Source: Mesorhizobium sp.
GTDB taxonomy: Bacteria > Pseudomonadota > Alphaproteobacteria > Rhizobiales > Rhizobiaceae
NCBI GenBank assembly: GCA_004020645.1
Contig: SAQL01000033.1
Span: forward strand, 1-64,000
Direction: 5' to 3'
Length of the DNA: 64,000 nucleotides
Made by a program: the position numbers and the translations under genes. Positions 45,235 to 54,376 of the stretch are shown one piece after another. The notes under the pieces were generated by a model. It saw only the letters and a list, made by a program, of their open reading frames with translations, did not search any database and was not told where the DNA came from. How positions within the stretch are numbered: position 1 is the first letter of the stretch; every line of letters begins with the position of its first letter.

Positions 45235-45951
45235 ATGTCAGCAGGTTTTTCGATGCGGGTGCTGGTGGTCCAGAATTTCGACAGTGAGGGCCTTGGCCAG
45301 ATCGGCGCGGCGCTTGTCGAGGCGGGCGCCGATATCGACCTGCGCCGGCCCTATTGTGGCGAGACGCTGCCGCACGACAGCGCTGCGCACGACGCCATGG
45401 TCGTGCTCGGCGGCGCCCAGAATGCGCTGGACGACGAGATCTGCCCGTATTTTCCTGAACTGCTCGACCTGACGCGCGATTTCGCCGGCAAGGATCGCGC
45501 CGTGCTCGGTATCTGCCTTGGCAGCCAGCTGGTCGCGCGCGCCTTCGGCGGGGAGAACCGGATCGGCGCCGCCTCGGAATTCGGCTGGCACAAGGTCTCG
45601 CTCACTCCGGCGGCGAAGGCCGATCCGGTGCTCGCCGCGCTGCCCCAAAATTTCCCCATCTTCGAATGGCATGACGACACCTTTGTGCTGCCAGAAGATG
45701 CCGTGCGGCTCGCCGGCAACGAAATCGCCGAGAACCAGGCGTTTCGCATCGGCCGCGCCGTCTACGGCTTTCAGTTCCATTTCGAGGCGGACCGGCCGAT
45801 GGTCCGCGACTGGAGCACATCCTTCGCATCGCTCATTGCCGAACGGCATCCTGACTGGAGCGATCGGCTCGACGACGAAATGGCCCATCACGGAGCGGAT
45901 GCCGATGCCGCCGGGCTGGCCATTGCCCGCGCCTGGGTGGCGACGATCTGA
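45235..45951 (+). CDS. Class I glutamine amidotransferase (GMP synthase-like)
   Basis: A 238-residue stand-alone class I GATase. The nucleophile elbow is VLGICLGSQLVA (Cys near 93), the oxyanion-side GGAQNALDD is present, and the catalytic His is in FQFHFEAD near 184 with a following acidic residue. Such proteins act as glutaminases or gamma-glutamyl hydrolases in amine, polyamine or nucleotide metabolism. No synthetase partner lies beside it. A second ATG at 45253 (MRVLVV) may be the true start. It is divergent from the uncharacterised gene at 44503. Confidence 0.85.
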   Translation: MSAGFSMRVLVVQNFDSEGLGQIGAALVEAGADIDLRRPYCGETLPHDSAAHDAMVVLGGAQNALDDEICPYFPELLDLTRDFAGKDRAVLGICLGSQLVARAFGGENRIGAASEFGWHKVSLTPAAKADPVLAALPQNFPIFEWHDDTFVLPEDAVRLAGNEIAENQAFRIGRAVYGFQFHFEADRPMVRDWSTSFASLIAERHPDWSDRLDDEMAHHGADADAAGLAIARAWVATI

Positions 45952-46227
45952 CGGCAGTCAGTGCCGACGTTGCATATTTGGCACGCCGGCAAAAATCCGC
46001 TGTGGACAGCTTGTTTCGTCCTTGGCTTGTGGCCGCCCGCCACCTTAGAAGGCACGCGCTCTGCATCTTCCGTGCAACGCGATGAACCTTTTGTGTCACT
46101 CGCGCGACACATCGCCGATACAGAAACTGCCTAGAAGCGCGAAATCGTCGAAACTTTGAGACGCATTTTTCCGTTTCAACCCAATCGTAACCCGCCTCGT
46201 GCACACATGCAGAAAGCTCAACTAGAG

Positions 46228-46368
46228 ATGACGTCCGTGAAAGCAGCGCTTCTGTCCTTTGTCATGTTGTCGGCCATCGTTTTGTGCGGCCTCGGCACCT
46301 ATGCCGGCGACGCAGCCAACAATCACAACGCCGTCGACGGCTACGGCGTCACCGCCGCGCTTCGCTAA
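46228..46368 (+). CDS. Putative small membrane or secreted protein
   Basis: A 46-residue frame, MTSVKAALLSFVMLSAIVLCGLG and then an Asn/Asp-containing polar tail of about 20 residues. It resembles a lone signal-anchor or signal peptide with a short tail. The frame stays open from 46156, so ATG 46207 is also possible. The Shine-Dalgarno sequence is weak. Intergenic sequence of about 275 bp precedes it and a family A repeat fragment follows at 46372. Only composition supports it as a gene. Confidence 0.42.
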   Translation: MTSVKAALLSFVMLSAIVLCGLGTYAGDAANNHNAVDGYGVTAALR

Positions 46369-46371
46369 AAC

Positions 46372-46398
46372 AAAGCCTTGAGGCGCGACGCGCTTTAA
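46372..46398. repeat. Family A repeat fragment
   Basis: AAAGCCTTGAGGCGCGACGCGCTTTAA keeps one arm and a shortened palindrome of the family A element, between the small protein and the metallophosphatase. Confidence 0.55.
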
Positions 46399-47189
46399 GC
46401 CCTCTCGCCTGACACCACCAGGATACGCTTGTCGGCGCCGTCGACGACGAGCGCGCTGAGATTCCCAGTCTGGTAGGCGAGCGTGTCGATATTGACGCGG
46501 TTGACCATCACTTCGGCCTCGGGCACCGGCGTATGGCCATGCACCACGATCTTCGGATGCAGGCCGGAATGGTTGTGGAAGACATCGCGGATCCAGATCA
46601 GGTCCTGCGTGCTCTGACTTTCCAGCGCAATGCCTGGCCGGATGCCGGCATGGCAGAAGAAGAAGTCGCCGAAGGTCAGGGAAAACGGCAGCGACTGCAG
46701 GAAGTCGACATGGCTTTTCGGCACGGCCTCGACAAGCGCTGCATGGCCTTGCTGCAGCGCCGCCTCGGACCTGCCAAACCACGCGCCGCCGCCTTCATTG
46801 ATCGCCACGCCATAGGATTGCGCGGTTTGGATGCCGCCATAGCGTATGAAAAGCCCGTCCGGATCAGGGCTATCGAGAAAGTTGAGAAAGCCGATGTCGT
46901 GGTTGCCGGCGAGCATCAGGTGGCGCGGGTCGCGTTTCCGCACTTCGATCAGGAAATCGATGACGCCCTTGGAGTCCGGGCCGCGGTCGACATAGTCGCC
47001 GAGATGGATGACACGCCAGTCGGCCGGCCGCGCCTGGCGGATCTCGGCCGCAATCCGTCGGTACATGGCGGCGAGCAGGTCAAGCCGGCCATGCACGTCG
47101 CCGACCGCATAGATACGCATGCCTTCCGGTCCGCGCGCGTCGAGAAAGTGGATGCCGGGGGTGGTCAATGCGTCCATCTCCGTGAACAT
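46395..47189 (-). CDS. Metallophosphoesterase (serine/threonine phosphatase family)
   Basis: A 264-residue calcineurin-type phosphoesterase. Metal-ligand motifs appear in the standard order: YAVGDVHGRLDLL (DxH), HLGDYVDRGPDS (GDxxDRG), LAGNHDIGF (GNHD), FCHAGIRPG and VVHGHTP (GHT). This order matches bacterial PrpA/ApaH-like protein or dinucleotide phosphatases. The ATG at 47189 (MFTEMD) or 47177 (MDALTT) is likely. It follows lldD by 14 bp and may be cotranscribed with it. Confidence 0.9.
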   Translation of the reverse strand: MFTEMDALTTPGIHFLDARGPEGMRIYAVGDVHGRLDLLAAMYRRIAAEIRQARPADWRVIHLGDYVDRGPDSKGVIDFLIEVRKRDPRHLMLAGNHDIGFLNFLDSPDPDGLFIRYGGIQTAQSYGVAINEGGGAWFGRSEAALQQGHAALVEAVPKSHVDFLQSLPFSLTFGDFFFCHAGIRPGIALESQSTQDLIWIRDVFHNHSGLHPKIVVHGHTPVPEAEVMVNRVNIDTLAYQTGNLSALVVDGADKRILVVSGERA

Positions 47190-47203
47190 GCCGTCACGGG
47201 CGT

Positions 47204-48340
47204 CTAACGCCGAAGCTGATCCTTGCCCATGTCGGTTACCAGACGCTTTCCGCACAGTGCCAGCGTTATGTCCATCTCCTTGCGGATGATTTCCAAGGCT
47301 TTTGTGACCCCTTCCTTGCCTAGCGCGCCGAGGCCGTAAAGGAAAGGCCGGCCGATATAGGTGCCCTTGGCGCCGAGGCACAGCGCCTTCAGAACGTCCT
47401 GGCCCGAGCGGATGCCGCCGTCCATATGCACCTCGATCGTGTCGCCGACCGCGTCGGCTATCTCTTCCAGCACCTCGATCGACGACGGCGCACCGTCGAG
47501 CTGGCGTCCGCCATGATTGGAGACGATGATCGCGTCGGCGCCGGTCTTGGCTGCCATCAGCGCGTCTTCCTTGTCGAGGATGCCCTTCAGGATCAGCTTG
47601 CCGCCCCAGCGCTCCTTGATCCAGGCAACGTCCTTCCACGACAGATGCGGATCGAATTGCTCCGTCGTCCACGACGACAGCGAGGTGAGGTCGCCGACGC
47701 CCTTGGCGTGGCCGACGATGTTGCGGAAGGTCCGGCGCCTGGTGCCCGCCATGCCAATGCACCAGCCCGGCCTGGTCGCCACCTGCCAGATGTGTTTCGG
47801 CGTGAAGCGCGGCGGGGCCGACAGCCCGTTGCGGATATCCTTGTGGCGCTGGCCGAGGATCTGCAGGTCGAGCGTCAGCACCAGCGCCGAGCATTTCGCC
47901 GCCTTCGCCCTGTCGATGAGACTGAGGACGAAATCCTTGTCGCGCAGCACATAGAGCTGGAACCAGAACGGCTTCTTGGTCACCGATGCGACATCCTCGA
48001 TCGAGCAGATGCTCATCGTCGACAGCGTGAACGGGACGCCGAATTCCTCCGCCGCCTGCGCCGCCAGCATCTCGCCGTCGGGGTGCTGCATGCCGGTCAT
48101 GCCGGTCGGCGCCAGCGCCACCGGCATCGCCACCTTCTCGCCGATCATAGTCGATTCCAACGAGCGGTTGCTCATGTCGACCAGCACGCGCTGGCGGAAC
48201 TTGATCTTTTGGAAGTCCTCCTCGTTGGCCCGGTAGGTGCTTTCGGTCCATCCACCGGAATCGGCATAGTCGAAGAACATCTTCGGCACGCGGCGGCGCG
48301 CCAGGTCCTTGAGATCGGCGATGGTGAGGATCATGCTCAT
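47204..48340 (-). CDS. lldD: L-lactate dehydrogenase (FMN-dependent, quinone type)
   Basis: A 378-residue FMN-dependent alpha-hydroxy-acid dehydrogenase of the LldD/glycolate oxidase family. It begins LTIADLKDLARRRVPKMFFDYADSGGW. The substrate and FMN sites appear as LAPTGMTGMQHPDGE, FQLYVLRDKDF, LTLDLQILGQRHKDIRNG, and the catalytic histidine motif IIVSNHGGRQLDGAPSS, then HMDGGIRSGQDVLKAL. Lactate is the likely substrate, oxidised to pyruvate with electrons to the quinone pool. A FadR/GntR-type regulator lies upstream across a repeat-filled gap. A 14-bp motif shared with the regulator promoter occurs at 48361. Confidence 0.93.
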   Translation of the reverse strand: MSMILTIADLKDLARRRVPKMFFDYADSGGWTESTYRANEEDFQKIKFRQRVLVDMSNRSLESTMIGEKVAMPVALAPTGMTGMQHPDGEMLAAQAAEEFGVPFTLSTMSICSIEDVASVTKKPFWFQLYVLRDKDFVLSLIDRAKAAKCSALVLTLDLQILGQRHKDIRNGLSAPPRFTPKHIWQVATRPGWCIGMAGTRRRTFRNIVGHAKGVGDLTSLSSWTTEQFDPHLSWKDVAWIKERWGGKLILKGILDKEDALMAAKTGADAIIVSNHGGRQLDGAPSSIEVLEEIADAVGDTIEVHMDGGIRSGQDVLKALCLGAKGTYIGRPFLYGLGALGKEGVTKALEIIRKEMDITLALCGKRLVTDMGKDQLRR

Positions 48341-48360
48341 GGGCTTCCCGCTGGTTGTTC

Positions 48361-48374
48361 GCTAATTCGTCGTT
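48361..48374. promoter_or_regulatory. Candidate FCD-regulator site upstream of lldD
   Basis: GCTAATTCGTCGTT, 20 bp upstream of the lldD start, recurs as GCTAATTTGTCGTT at 49643-49656 and as CCAATTCGTCGGTT at 49592-49605 in front of the regulator gene. Three copies around the two promoters suggest a common operator. Confidence 0.42.
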
Positions 48375-48448
48375 GTTGATTTTTATTGCCCGGCGCTCAG
48401 AGACTGTTTCGAAATTCGCTCTGGCGAGTCATATGGTGGTGGTTTCGA

Positions 48449-48660
48449 GAACCGGAGCGCAGACGCGCAAAGGACGCTCTAACATTCCGCATTTGCGCAT
48501 GATCCTTTCCGGAAACCGAAATCGGTTTCCGGGGTCATGCGCTGGTCCGTGAGCCCGCGCATGACCCCGAAAATTGGAAAGACTTTCGGAAAGGATCATG
48601 CGCAAAACCAAAAGTGCTACAGCGTCCTTTGCGCGTCCAAAGGACGCGCGGCGTTGTAGG
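48449..48660. repeat. Double family B composite repeat in inverted orientation
   Basis: One copy (CGCAAAGGACGCTCTAAC, then GCGCATGATCC...GGGTCATGCGC) is followed by an inverted copy (CGCGCATGACCCCGAAAATT..., GGATCATGCGC, CTACAGCGTCC...GGACGCGCGGCGTTGTAG). Together they fill most of the 375-bp gap between lldD and its presumed regulator. Confidence 0.88.
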
Positions 48661-48715
48661 TAAGCGCAGAAAACGCCATCGGATGGCCGCCAGAGTAGAG
48701 TTTCCAAACGGTCTC

Positions 48716-49519
48716 TCACGAGCGTTTCCTTGCCGGCTCGCTGTCGCCGGCTTCGGAGCGCTGCATCAGCCTCAGCCGCGACACACGCTGCCAGTCGCCG
48801 CTGCGCTCAGCCTCGGCCATGGTGCGTTCGACATGGGTGATGTGGTCCATCGCCGCCTGCCGTGCGGCCGTCGGATCGCCGGCCTTCACCGCCGCGTAGA
48901 TCGCCCGGTGCTGCAAGAGCAGCGCTTCGCGCGCGCCCGGCACGTTGAACACCAGGAGCCGGTTCTGGAACACGCCCTCCGACAGCAGCCGGTAGCACGA
49001 GCGCAGCGTGTGCAACAGGATGATGTTGTGCGCGCATTCGCAGATCGCGTGGTGGAACTCGACGTCGATTTCCGCCTCGTCGTCGAAATTGCCGGTCCGG
49101 TGCGCCTCGTCCATGCGCGCCATGATGCGGTCGAGCAACGCCAGGTCGTCTGATGTGGCGCGCCGCGCCGCATACTCGGCCGCCACTGCCTCGATCTCGC
49201 GGCGGTATTCCAGATAGTCGGTCGCCGCCTTGCGGTGCATGGATATCAGGTCCGTCACCGGCTTGGTGAACAATTGGCCGATGACGTCGGCGACATGGGT
49301 GCCGCCGCCGGGCCGCGTCGTCAAAAGCCCGCGCCCCTCCAGCGCCTTCAGCGCATCACGCAGGATCGGCCGCGACACCTCGAACCGGCGTGCCAGCTCG
49401 CGCTCGCCCGGCAGCCTGTCGCCGGTGCGCAGAACGCCTTCGAGGATCAGGCTCTCGATCTGCTGCACCACCTCGTCGGCGGTGCGGGAATGCTCGATCC
49501 TGGAGAAAATGTCGCTCAA
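48716..49519 (-). CDS. FadR/GntR-family (FCD domain) transcriptional regulator
   Basis: A 267-residue GntR regulator. The winged helix covers residues 8-75 (ADEVVQQIESLILEGVLRTG, then GERELARRFEVSRPILRDALKALEGRGLL), and an all-helical FCD effector domain has the metal-site residues expected around EAEIDVEFHHAIC and the later HRAIYAAVKAGDP. It resembles LldR/PdhR-type regulators of lactate, pyruvate or glycolate genes. Its position upstream of lldD supports lactate control. Its own promoter contains an inverted repeat and two copies of the shared motif. Confidence 0.9.
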   Translation of the reverse strand: MSDIFSRIEHSRTADEVVQQIESLILEGVLRTGDRLPGERELARRFEVSRPILRDALKALEGRGLLTTRPGGGTHVADVIGQLFTKPVTDLISMHRKAATDYLEYRREIEAVAAEYAARRATSDDLALLDRIMARMDEAHRTGNFDDEAEIDVEFHHAICECAHNIILLHTLRSCYRLLSEGVFQNRLLVFNVPGAREALLLQHRAIYAAVKAGDPTAARQAAMDHITHVERTMAEAERSGDWQRVSRLRLMQRSEAGDSEPARKRS

Positions 49520-49574
49520 CGGGGATGCCTGGGGATTGAACCGGTGCCGCGCAAGATAAAGCCAGCGTCAGCAA

Positions 49575-49656
49575 CTGGTCAAATTATTTATCCAATTCGT
49601 CGGTTTGGCCAGCTTCAACCTCGTCGCGGCATATCGCTTTCGGCTAATTTGTCGTT
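49575..49656. promoter_or_regulatory. Candidate operator cluster of the FCD regulator
   Basis: CTGGTCAAA (49575-49583) and TTTGGCCAG (49604-49612) form an inverted repeat matching at eight of nine positions. Within and after it lie CCAATTCGTCGGTT (49592) and GCTAATTTGTCGTT (49643). TGGTC...GGCCA arms are compatible with GntR/FCD sites. Confidence 0.42.
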
Positions 49657-49716
49657 TGCGTGCCCCGGCAATTGGCTCTAGAGGGACGCGAGTGCACCAG
49701 GCCCGGGGGACAAGCC

Positions 49717-51039
49717 GTGGCAGATGACCCGTCCAATCTCGAATTCCAGCCGCGCGTCGAGGGCAGCGTCATGGGCTTTCCCGCGCATGAGGGACGGCCT
49801 GGCGCGCTCGGCGAGGTTCACGCCCGTCCGCATCCGCTGGTCGAGAAACCGCGCGTGCTGGTGCAGCTTTCGTTCATGACCGAAGCTGGGTCCGGCGTCG
49901 ACCAGGCTGTGCTTTCCGAATTGTCGCGGCGCCTCGGCATCGCCGCGCCTGACCCTCATGCCCGCCACCACGCGATGAAGTGGGGCAAGGGCTCGCTGCG
50001 CTGGGAACGGCACACGGAATTCTCCACCTATCTGTGGGAAGGACCGCTCTCCGAGAGCGGCCAGCGCCAGGAAGGTTCGCCTTTCGGCAACGGGTTTTCG
50101 CCGCCGGGAACGGTGATTTCCGGCATCAGGCTCGAAATCCGCAAATGGACGCAGGCGAGCGAAAAGCTGATCGCCGGCTTCGACCCGACCAGCCTGTGCT
50201 ATTCGCTGGTCGAGCGCGGCAACGCCGCCATCGTCACCGATTTCCGCCAGGACGGTGACGGCATGACCCGCATGCTGGTGCTCGACCGCGGCCTGACGCC
50301 GGCACGCACCGGCGCGCTGGCGCAACGGCTGATCGATATCGAAACCTACCGCACGCTGGCCATGCTTGGCCTGCCGCTGGCGCTGATGCTGTCCGGTCGC
50401 GCGCGCCGCATTGAGGACAGGCTGGCACAGACCACTCTGGAAATGAAAGTCGCCGAAACCCGCGACAACCAGACGCTGCTTGCCGACCTGACAGAGCTCG
50501 CCGCTGAACTGGAGGCCGATGCAGCCTCCAGCCTCTATCGCTTCGGCGCCAGCCGCGCCTATGACGGCATCGTCCGCGAACGGCTGGAGGCGCTGGAGGA
50601 AGAGGCGGTGCCCGGCTACGACACCTGGGGCGGTTTCCTGCAGCGCCGCGTCGCCCCAGCCATGCGCACTTGCCGTTCGGTCGAGGAGCGTCAGGCCAAT
50701 CTGTCGACGAAACTCACCCGCGCCACCACGCTGCTGCGCACCTGGGTCGACGTCGAGGTCGAGAAGCAGAACCGCGATCTGCTGGCGTCGATGAACAACC
50801 GCGCCCGCCTGCAATTGCGGCTGCAGCAGACGGTGGAAGGGCTCTCGGTCGCGGCCGTCTCCTACTACGTCGTCGGCCTGATCGGCTACGTCGCCAAGGG
50901 CGCCTCGATCTTCGGCCATGCCGTCGCGCCCGAGCTCATCACCGCCGCCTCGGTGCCGCTCGCCATCCTGCTGGTCTGGTGGGGCGTGCGCCGTGTGCGC
51001 CGCCTGCACTCCGAACCCGCCAAGCAGGCAGGCGAATAG
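49717..51039 (+). CDS. DUF3422 family membrane-anchored protein
   Basis: A 440-residue protein of the DUF3422 family. The N-terminal part contains EVHARPHPLVEKPRVLVQLSF and WERHTEFSTYLWEG. A long helical central region follows, then two hydrophobic helices near the C-terminus (SVAAVSYYVVGLIGYVAKG and APELITAASVPLAILLVWW) and a short basic tail. The first 350 residues are therefore probably cytoplasmic and tethered to the inner membrane. The GTG at 49717 with GGGGGAC upstream is used; the frame is open to 49660. Function unknown. It is divergent from the FCD regulator. Confidence 0.85.
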   Translation: MADDPSNLEFQPRVEGSVMGFPAHEGRPGALGEVHARPHPLVEKPRVLVQLSFMTEAGSGVDQAVLSELSRRLGIAAPDPHARHHAMKWGKGSLRWERHTEFSTYLWEGPLSESGQRQEGSPFGNGFSPPGTVISGIRLEIRKWTQASEKLIAGFDPTSLCYSLVERGNAAIVTDFRQDGDGMTRMLVLDRGLTPARTGALAQRLIDIETYRTLAMLGLPLALMLSGRARRIEDRLAQTTLEMKVAETRDNQTLLADLTELAAELEADAASSLYRFGASRAYDGIVRERLEALEEEAVPGYDTWGGFLQRRVAPAMRTCRSVEERQANLSTKLTRATTLLRTWVDVEVEKQNRDLLASMNNRARLQLRLQQTVEGLSVAAVSYYVVGLIGYVAKGASIFGHAVAPELITAASVPLAILLVWWGVRRVRRLHSEPAKQAGE

Positions 51040-51045
51040 GCAGGC

Positions 51046-51214
51046 AATCTCCCCCCTCGAGGGGGAGATGTCGCCGAAGGCGACAGAGGGGGTCGTCTCG
51101 CATGGAGCGCCAACCTCGTTTCGCGGCGGGACACGACGTCGGCGATTGACGTGAGACGACCCCTCCGGCCGCTTCGCGGCCATCTTCCCCTCGAGGGACC
51201 CTCGAGGGGGAGAA
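51046..51214. repeat. Family D long inverted repeat
   Basis: Nested palindromes: AATCTCCCCCCTCGAGGGGGAGAT, then GGGGTCGTCTC...GTGAGACGACCCC and CTTCCCCTCGAGGGACC...CTCGAGGGGGAGAAAG. They fill the gap before glcD together with about 160 bp that show nothing else. Confidence 0.8.
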
Positions 51215-51382
51215 AGTCAGCGCGTCCCTCTCGCCCCCGCTCCCTTCGTTCGCGACCCTCCCCGCAGGCCGCCGCGCAAGACCGTCCCGGTGTCAGCCCT
51301 CGATTTTCGGCCAAAGCAGGATTTGCAACAGGCGCCTGCCGCTGGTAAAAGATTTTTACCAGTCGACCGAAGGAGATTGTCG

Positions 51383-52879
51383 ATGTCCGGCCTGCTGATG
51401 CCGAAGCCAGACGACGCCACGATGCGCCGGCGCGACGAGATCGTCGCCGATATGCGCATCATCGTGCCCGGCGAAGGCGTCGTCGACGCTGCCAATTCGA
51501 TGCGCGCCTTCGAGAGCGATGGCCTTACCGCCTATCGGCAATTGCCGCTGGTGGTGGTGCTGCCCGAAACGGTGGCGCAGGTCTCGCGCGTGCTGAAATA
51601 TTGCAACGACCGCAACATCCGCGTTGTGCCGCGCGGTTCCGGCACTTCGCTGTCCGGCGGCGCGCTGCCGCTGGAAGACGCCGTGCTGCTGGTGATGAGC
51701 AGGTTCAACCGCATTCTCGAGATCGATTTTCCCAACCGCATCGTCGTCGCCCAGCCGGGCGTCACCAATCTCGGCATCACCACCGCCGTCGAACAGGAGG
51801 GCTTTTATTACGCCCCCGATCCATCCTCCCAGATCGCCTGCTCGATCGGCGGCAATGTCGCGGAGAATTCCGGCGGCGTGCATTGCCTGAAATACGGCCT
51901 CACCGCCAATAATGTGCTCGGCATCGAGATGGTGCTGATGAACGGCGAGGTGGTGCGGCTCGGCGGCAAGCATCTCGACGCGGAAGGCTACGACCTGCTC
52001 GGGGTGATGACCGGTTCCGAAGGGCTGCTCGGCGTCGTCACCGAGGTCACCGTGCGCATACTGAAGAAGCCGGAGACGGCGCGCGCACTGCTGATCGGCT
52101 TCCCGACCAGCGAGCAGGGCGGCCAATGCGTCGCCGACATCATCGGCGCCGGCATCATCCCGGGCGGCATGGAGATGATGGACCGCCCGGCGATCCACGC
52201 GGCCGAGGATTTCGTCCGTGTCGGCTATCCCTTGGATGTCGAGGCGCTGCTGATCGTCGAACTCGACGGGCCGGCGGTTGAGGTCGATCATTTGATCGGC
52301 CTTGTCGAAGCCATCGCCTATAGGAACGGCTCGACCACATGCCGCATCTCACAATCGGAGCAGGAGCGGCTGAGTTTTTGGGCCGGCCGCAAGGCCGCCT
52401 TTCCGGCGGTCGGCCGCATTTCGCCCGACTATTACTGCATGGACGGCACCATCCCGCGCAAGGAACTGCCGCGGGTGCTGCACGGCATGCGCGAACTCTC
52501 CGAAAAATACGGGCTCGGCGTCGCCAATGTCTTCCATGCCGGCGACGGCAATCTGCATCCGCTCATCCTCTACGACGCCAACGTCCCCGGTGCACTCGAC
52601 AAGGCGGAAAGTTTCGGCGCCGACATTTTGCGGCTCTGCGTCAAGGTCGGCGGCGTGCTGACCGGCGAGCACGGAGTGGGGGTGGAGAAGCGTGACCTGA
52701 TGCCGGAAATGTTCAACCAGATCGATCTCGACCAGCAGATGCGGGTCAAATGCGCTTTCGATCCCAACCATCTGCTCAATCCGGGCAAGGTGTTTCCGCA
52801 GTTGCGCCGTTGCGCCGAGCTCGGACGCATGCACGTGCATCGCGGCGAGACGGCGTTTCCGGACATTCCGAGGTTTTGA
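51383..52879 (+). CDS. glcD: Glycolate oxidase FAD-linked subunit GlcD
   Basis: A 498-residue FAD-dependent subunit of glycolate dehydrogenase. The PCMH-type FAD site is PRGSGTSLSGGALPLE near residue 92 and PSSQIACSIGGNVAENSGG near 145, with GLTANNVLGIEMVL. The C-terminal FAD-oxidase part has NVFHAGDGNLHPLILYD and GGVLTGEHGVGVEKRD. The ATG at 51383 follows AAGGAG, ruling out the ATG 31 codons upstream. It heads glcD-glcE-orf-glcF. The product glyoxylate connects with the glyoxylate shunt. Confidence 0.95.
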   Translation: MSGLLMPKPDDATMRRRDEIVADMRIIVPGEGVVDAANSMRAFESDGLTAYRQLPLVVVLPETVAQVSRVLKYCNDRNIRVVPRGSGTSLSGGALPLEDAVLLVMSRFNRILEIDFPNRIVVAQPGVTNLGITTAVEQEGFYYAPDPSSQIACSIGGNVAENSGGVHCLKYGLTANNVLGIEMVLMNGEVVRLGGKHLDAEGYDLLGVMTGSEGLLGVVTEVTVRILKKPETARALLIGFPTSEQGGQCVADIIGAGIIPGGMEMMDRPAIHAAEDFVRVGYPLDVEALLIVELDGPAVEVDHLIGLVEAIAYRNGSTTCRISQSEQERLSFWAGRKAAFPAVGRISPDYYCMDGTIPRKELPRVLHGMRELSEKYGLGVANVFHAGDGNLHPLILYDANVPGALDKAESFGADILRLCVKVGGVLTGEHGVGVEKRDLMPEMFNQIDLDQQMRVKCAFDPNHLLNPGKVFPQLRRCAELGRMHVHRGETAFPDIPRF

Positions 52880-52916
52880 AGTGATCGGGGCTTGCCTCAC
52901 TAACGCCGCGATCCTT

Positions 52917-53078
52917 CGCGCCCCCCTCTGTCCTGCCGGACATCTCCCCCACGAGGGGGGAGATTGGCCGTCATTTTCGCTTTCGCCAATCGCCAACGTT
53001 GCAGGAAGAGTGCCGTCCACGAAACTGCCAATCTCCCCCCTAGTGGGGGAGATGTCCGGCAGGACAGAGGGGGGCGCG
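52917..53078. repeat. Family D long inverted repeat between glcD and glcE
   Basis: The arms CGCGCCCCCCTCTGTCCTG... and the mirrored CAGGACAGAGGGGGGCGCG form an extended, nearly perfect 36-bp-plus stem around a 90-bp centre. The same pair of arms recurs at 61243-61402. Confidence 0.9.
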
Positions 53079-53119
53079 ACAGAACTCGACTTATCGTCCT
53101 TCGAGGTGGTTATGTCGCC

Positions 53120-54376
53120 ATGACCACCTTCACTCCCGCCACCGCCGCCGAAACCCTCGCCACCGTCGCCTGGGCTGCCGCGGAAGACTCGCCGCTCGAA
53201 ATCATCGGCCATGGCTCCAAGCGCGGCATCGGCCGTCCGGCGCAGACCGAGCACACGCTCGACCTGTCGAAAATTTCCGGTGTCACGCTCTACGAGCCGG
53301 CCGAACTGGTGCTGTCGGCAAAGGCCGGCACGCCGCTGGCCGAGATCGAAACACTGCTTGCCGAAAACGGTCAGCAGCTGGCCTTCGAGCCATTGGACTA
53401 TGGCCCGCTGCTCGGCGGCGAAAAGGGAAAAGGCACGATCGGCGGCGTGCTGGCCGCGAACCTTTGCGGCCCGCGCCGGCTGAAGGCGGGGTCGGCGCGC
53501 GACCATATTCTTGGCATAGCAGCGGTTTCGGGTCGGGGCGAGGCGTTCAAGTCGGGCGGTCGCGTGGTCAAGAACGTCACCGGCTACGACCTGTCCAAGC
53601 TCATGGCCAACAGCTGGGGCACGCTTGCCGTCCTCACCGACGTCACCTTCAAGGTGCTGCCCGCTGCCGAGACCGAAGTCACGCTCGCTTTGCGCGGCCT
53701 GCTTGACGATCATGCCGCTGCTGCCATGGCGCTGGCGCTCGGCTCCAGCGCCGAAGTGTCGAGTGCTGCCCATCTTCCCGAACGCGTTGCCGCACGGGTC
53801 GCCGGCGGCAGTCTCGGCAGCACGGCGGCGACATTGCTGCGCGTCGAAGGTTTCGGGCCGTCGGTCGCCTACCGCATCTCAGCGCTGAAGGATCTGCTCG
53901 GAAATGCCGGGCCGCTCGAGGAAGTTTCGGGCGAGATCTCGCGCTCCGTCTGGCGCGATATCCGCGATTGCGCGCCTTTCGTCGACGGCCTGGAAAAGCC
54001 GGTGTGGCGCGTGTCGCTGGCGCCGGCGCAAGGCCACCTGATGGTGCTGGCGCTGCGCATGCAGGCGGCCGTCGATGCCTTTTATGACTGGCAGGGCGGA
54101 CTGATCTGGCTGCGCATGGAGCATGGCGATCCCGAAGCCGATCTTCTGCGCGGACTGCTGAGGCAGTATGGCGGCGGCCATGCGACGCTGGTACGCGCCG
54201 CCCCTTCGCATCGCGCCGCTGTGCCGGTGTTCGAGCCGCAGGCGCCGCAGCTGGCAGCGCTGTCGGCGCGGCTCAAAGCCGAATTCGATCCCAAGAATAT
54301 CCTCAATCCCGGCCGTATGGCGCCGGCTGCAAGCTCTGCTACTCTTGGCCCGGCAACCGAGGGAGCAGCATCATGA
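53120..54376 (+). CDS. glcE: Glycolate oxidase subunit GlcE
   Basis: A 418-residue FAD-binding subunit. It has a shortened PCMH-like FAD domain: EIIGHGSKRGIGRPAQTEH, VLSAKAGTPLAEIETLL, the conserved TIGGVLAANLCGPRRLKAGS, GRVVKNVTGYDLSKL and a C-terminal FDPKNILNPGRM. It pairs with GlcD and the iron-sulfur protein GlcF. The ATG at 53120 lies just after a family D repeat; upstream frame within the repeat is rejected. The last four bases overlap the next gene. Confidence 0.93.
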   Translation: MTTFTPATAAETLATVAWAAAEDSPLEIIGHGSKRGIGRPAQTEHTLDLSKISGVTLYEPAELVLSAKAGTPLAEIETLLAENGQQLAFEPLDYGPLLGGEKGKGTIGGVLAANLCGPRRLKAGSARDHILGIAAVSGRGEAFKSGGRVVKNVTGYDLSKLMANSWGTLAVLTDVTFKVLPAAETEVTLALRGLLDDHAAAAMALALGSSAEVSSAAHLPERVAARVAGGSLGSTAATLLRVEGFGPSVAYRISALKDLLGNAGPLEEVSGEISRSVWRDIRDCAPFVDGLEKPVWRVSLAPAQGHLMVLALRMQAAVDAFYDWQGGLIWLRMEHGDPEADLLRGLLRQYGGGHATLVRAAPSHRAAVPVFEPQAPQLAALSARLKAEFDPKNILNPGRMAPAASSATLGPATEGAAS

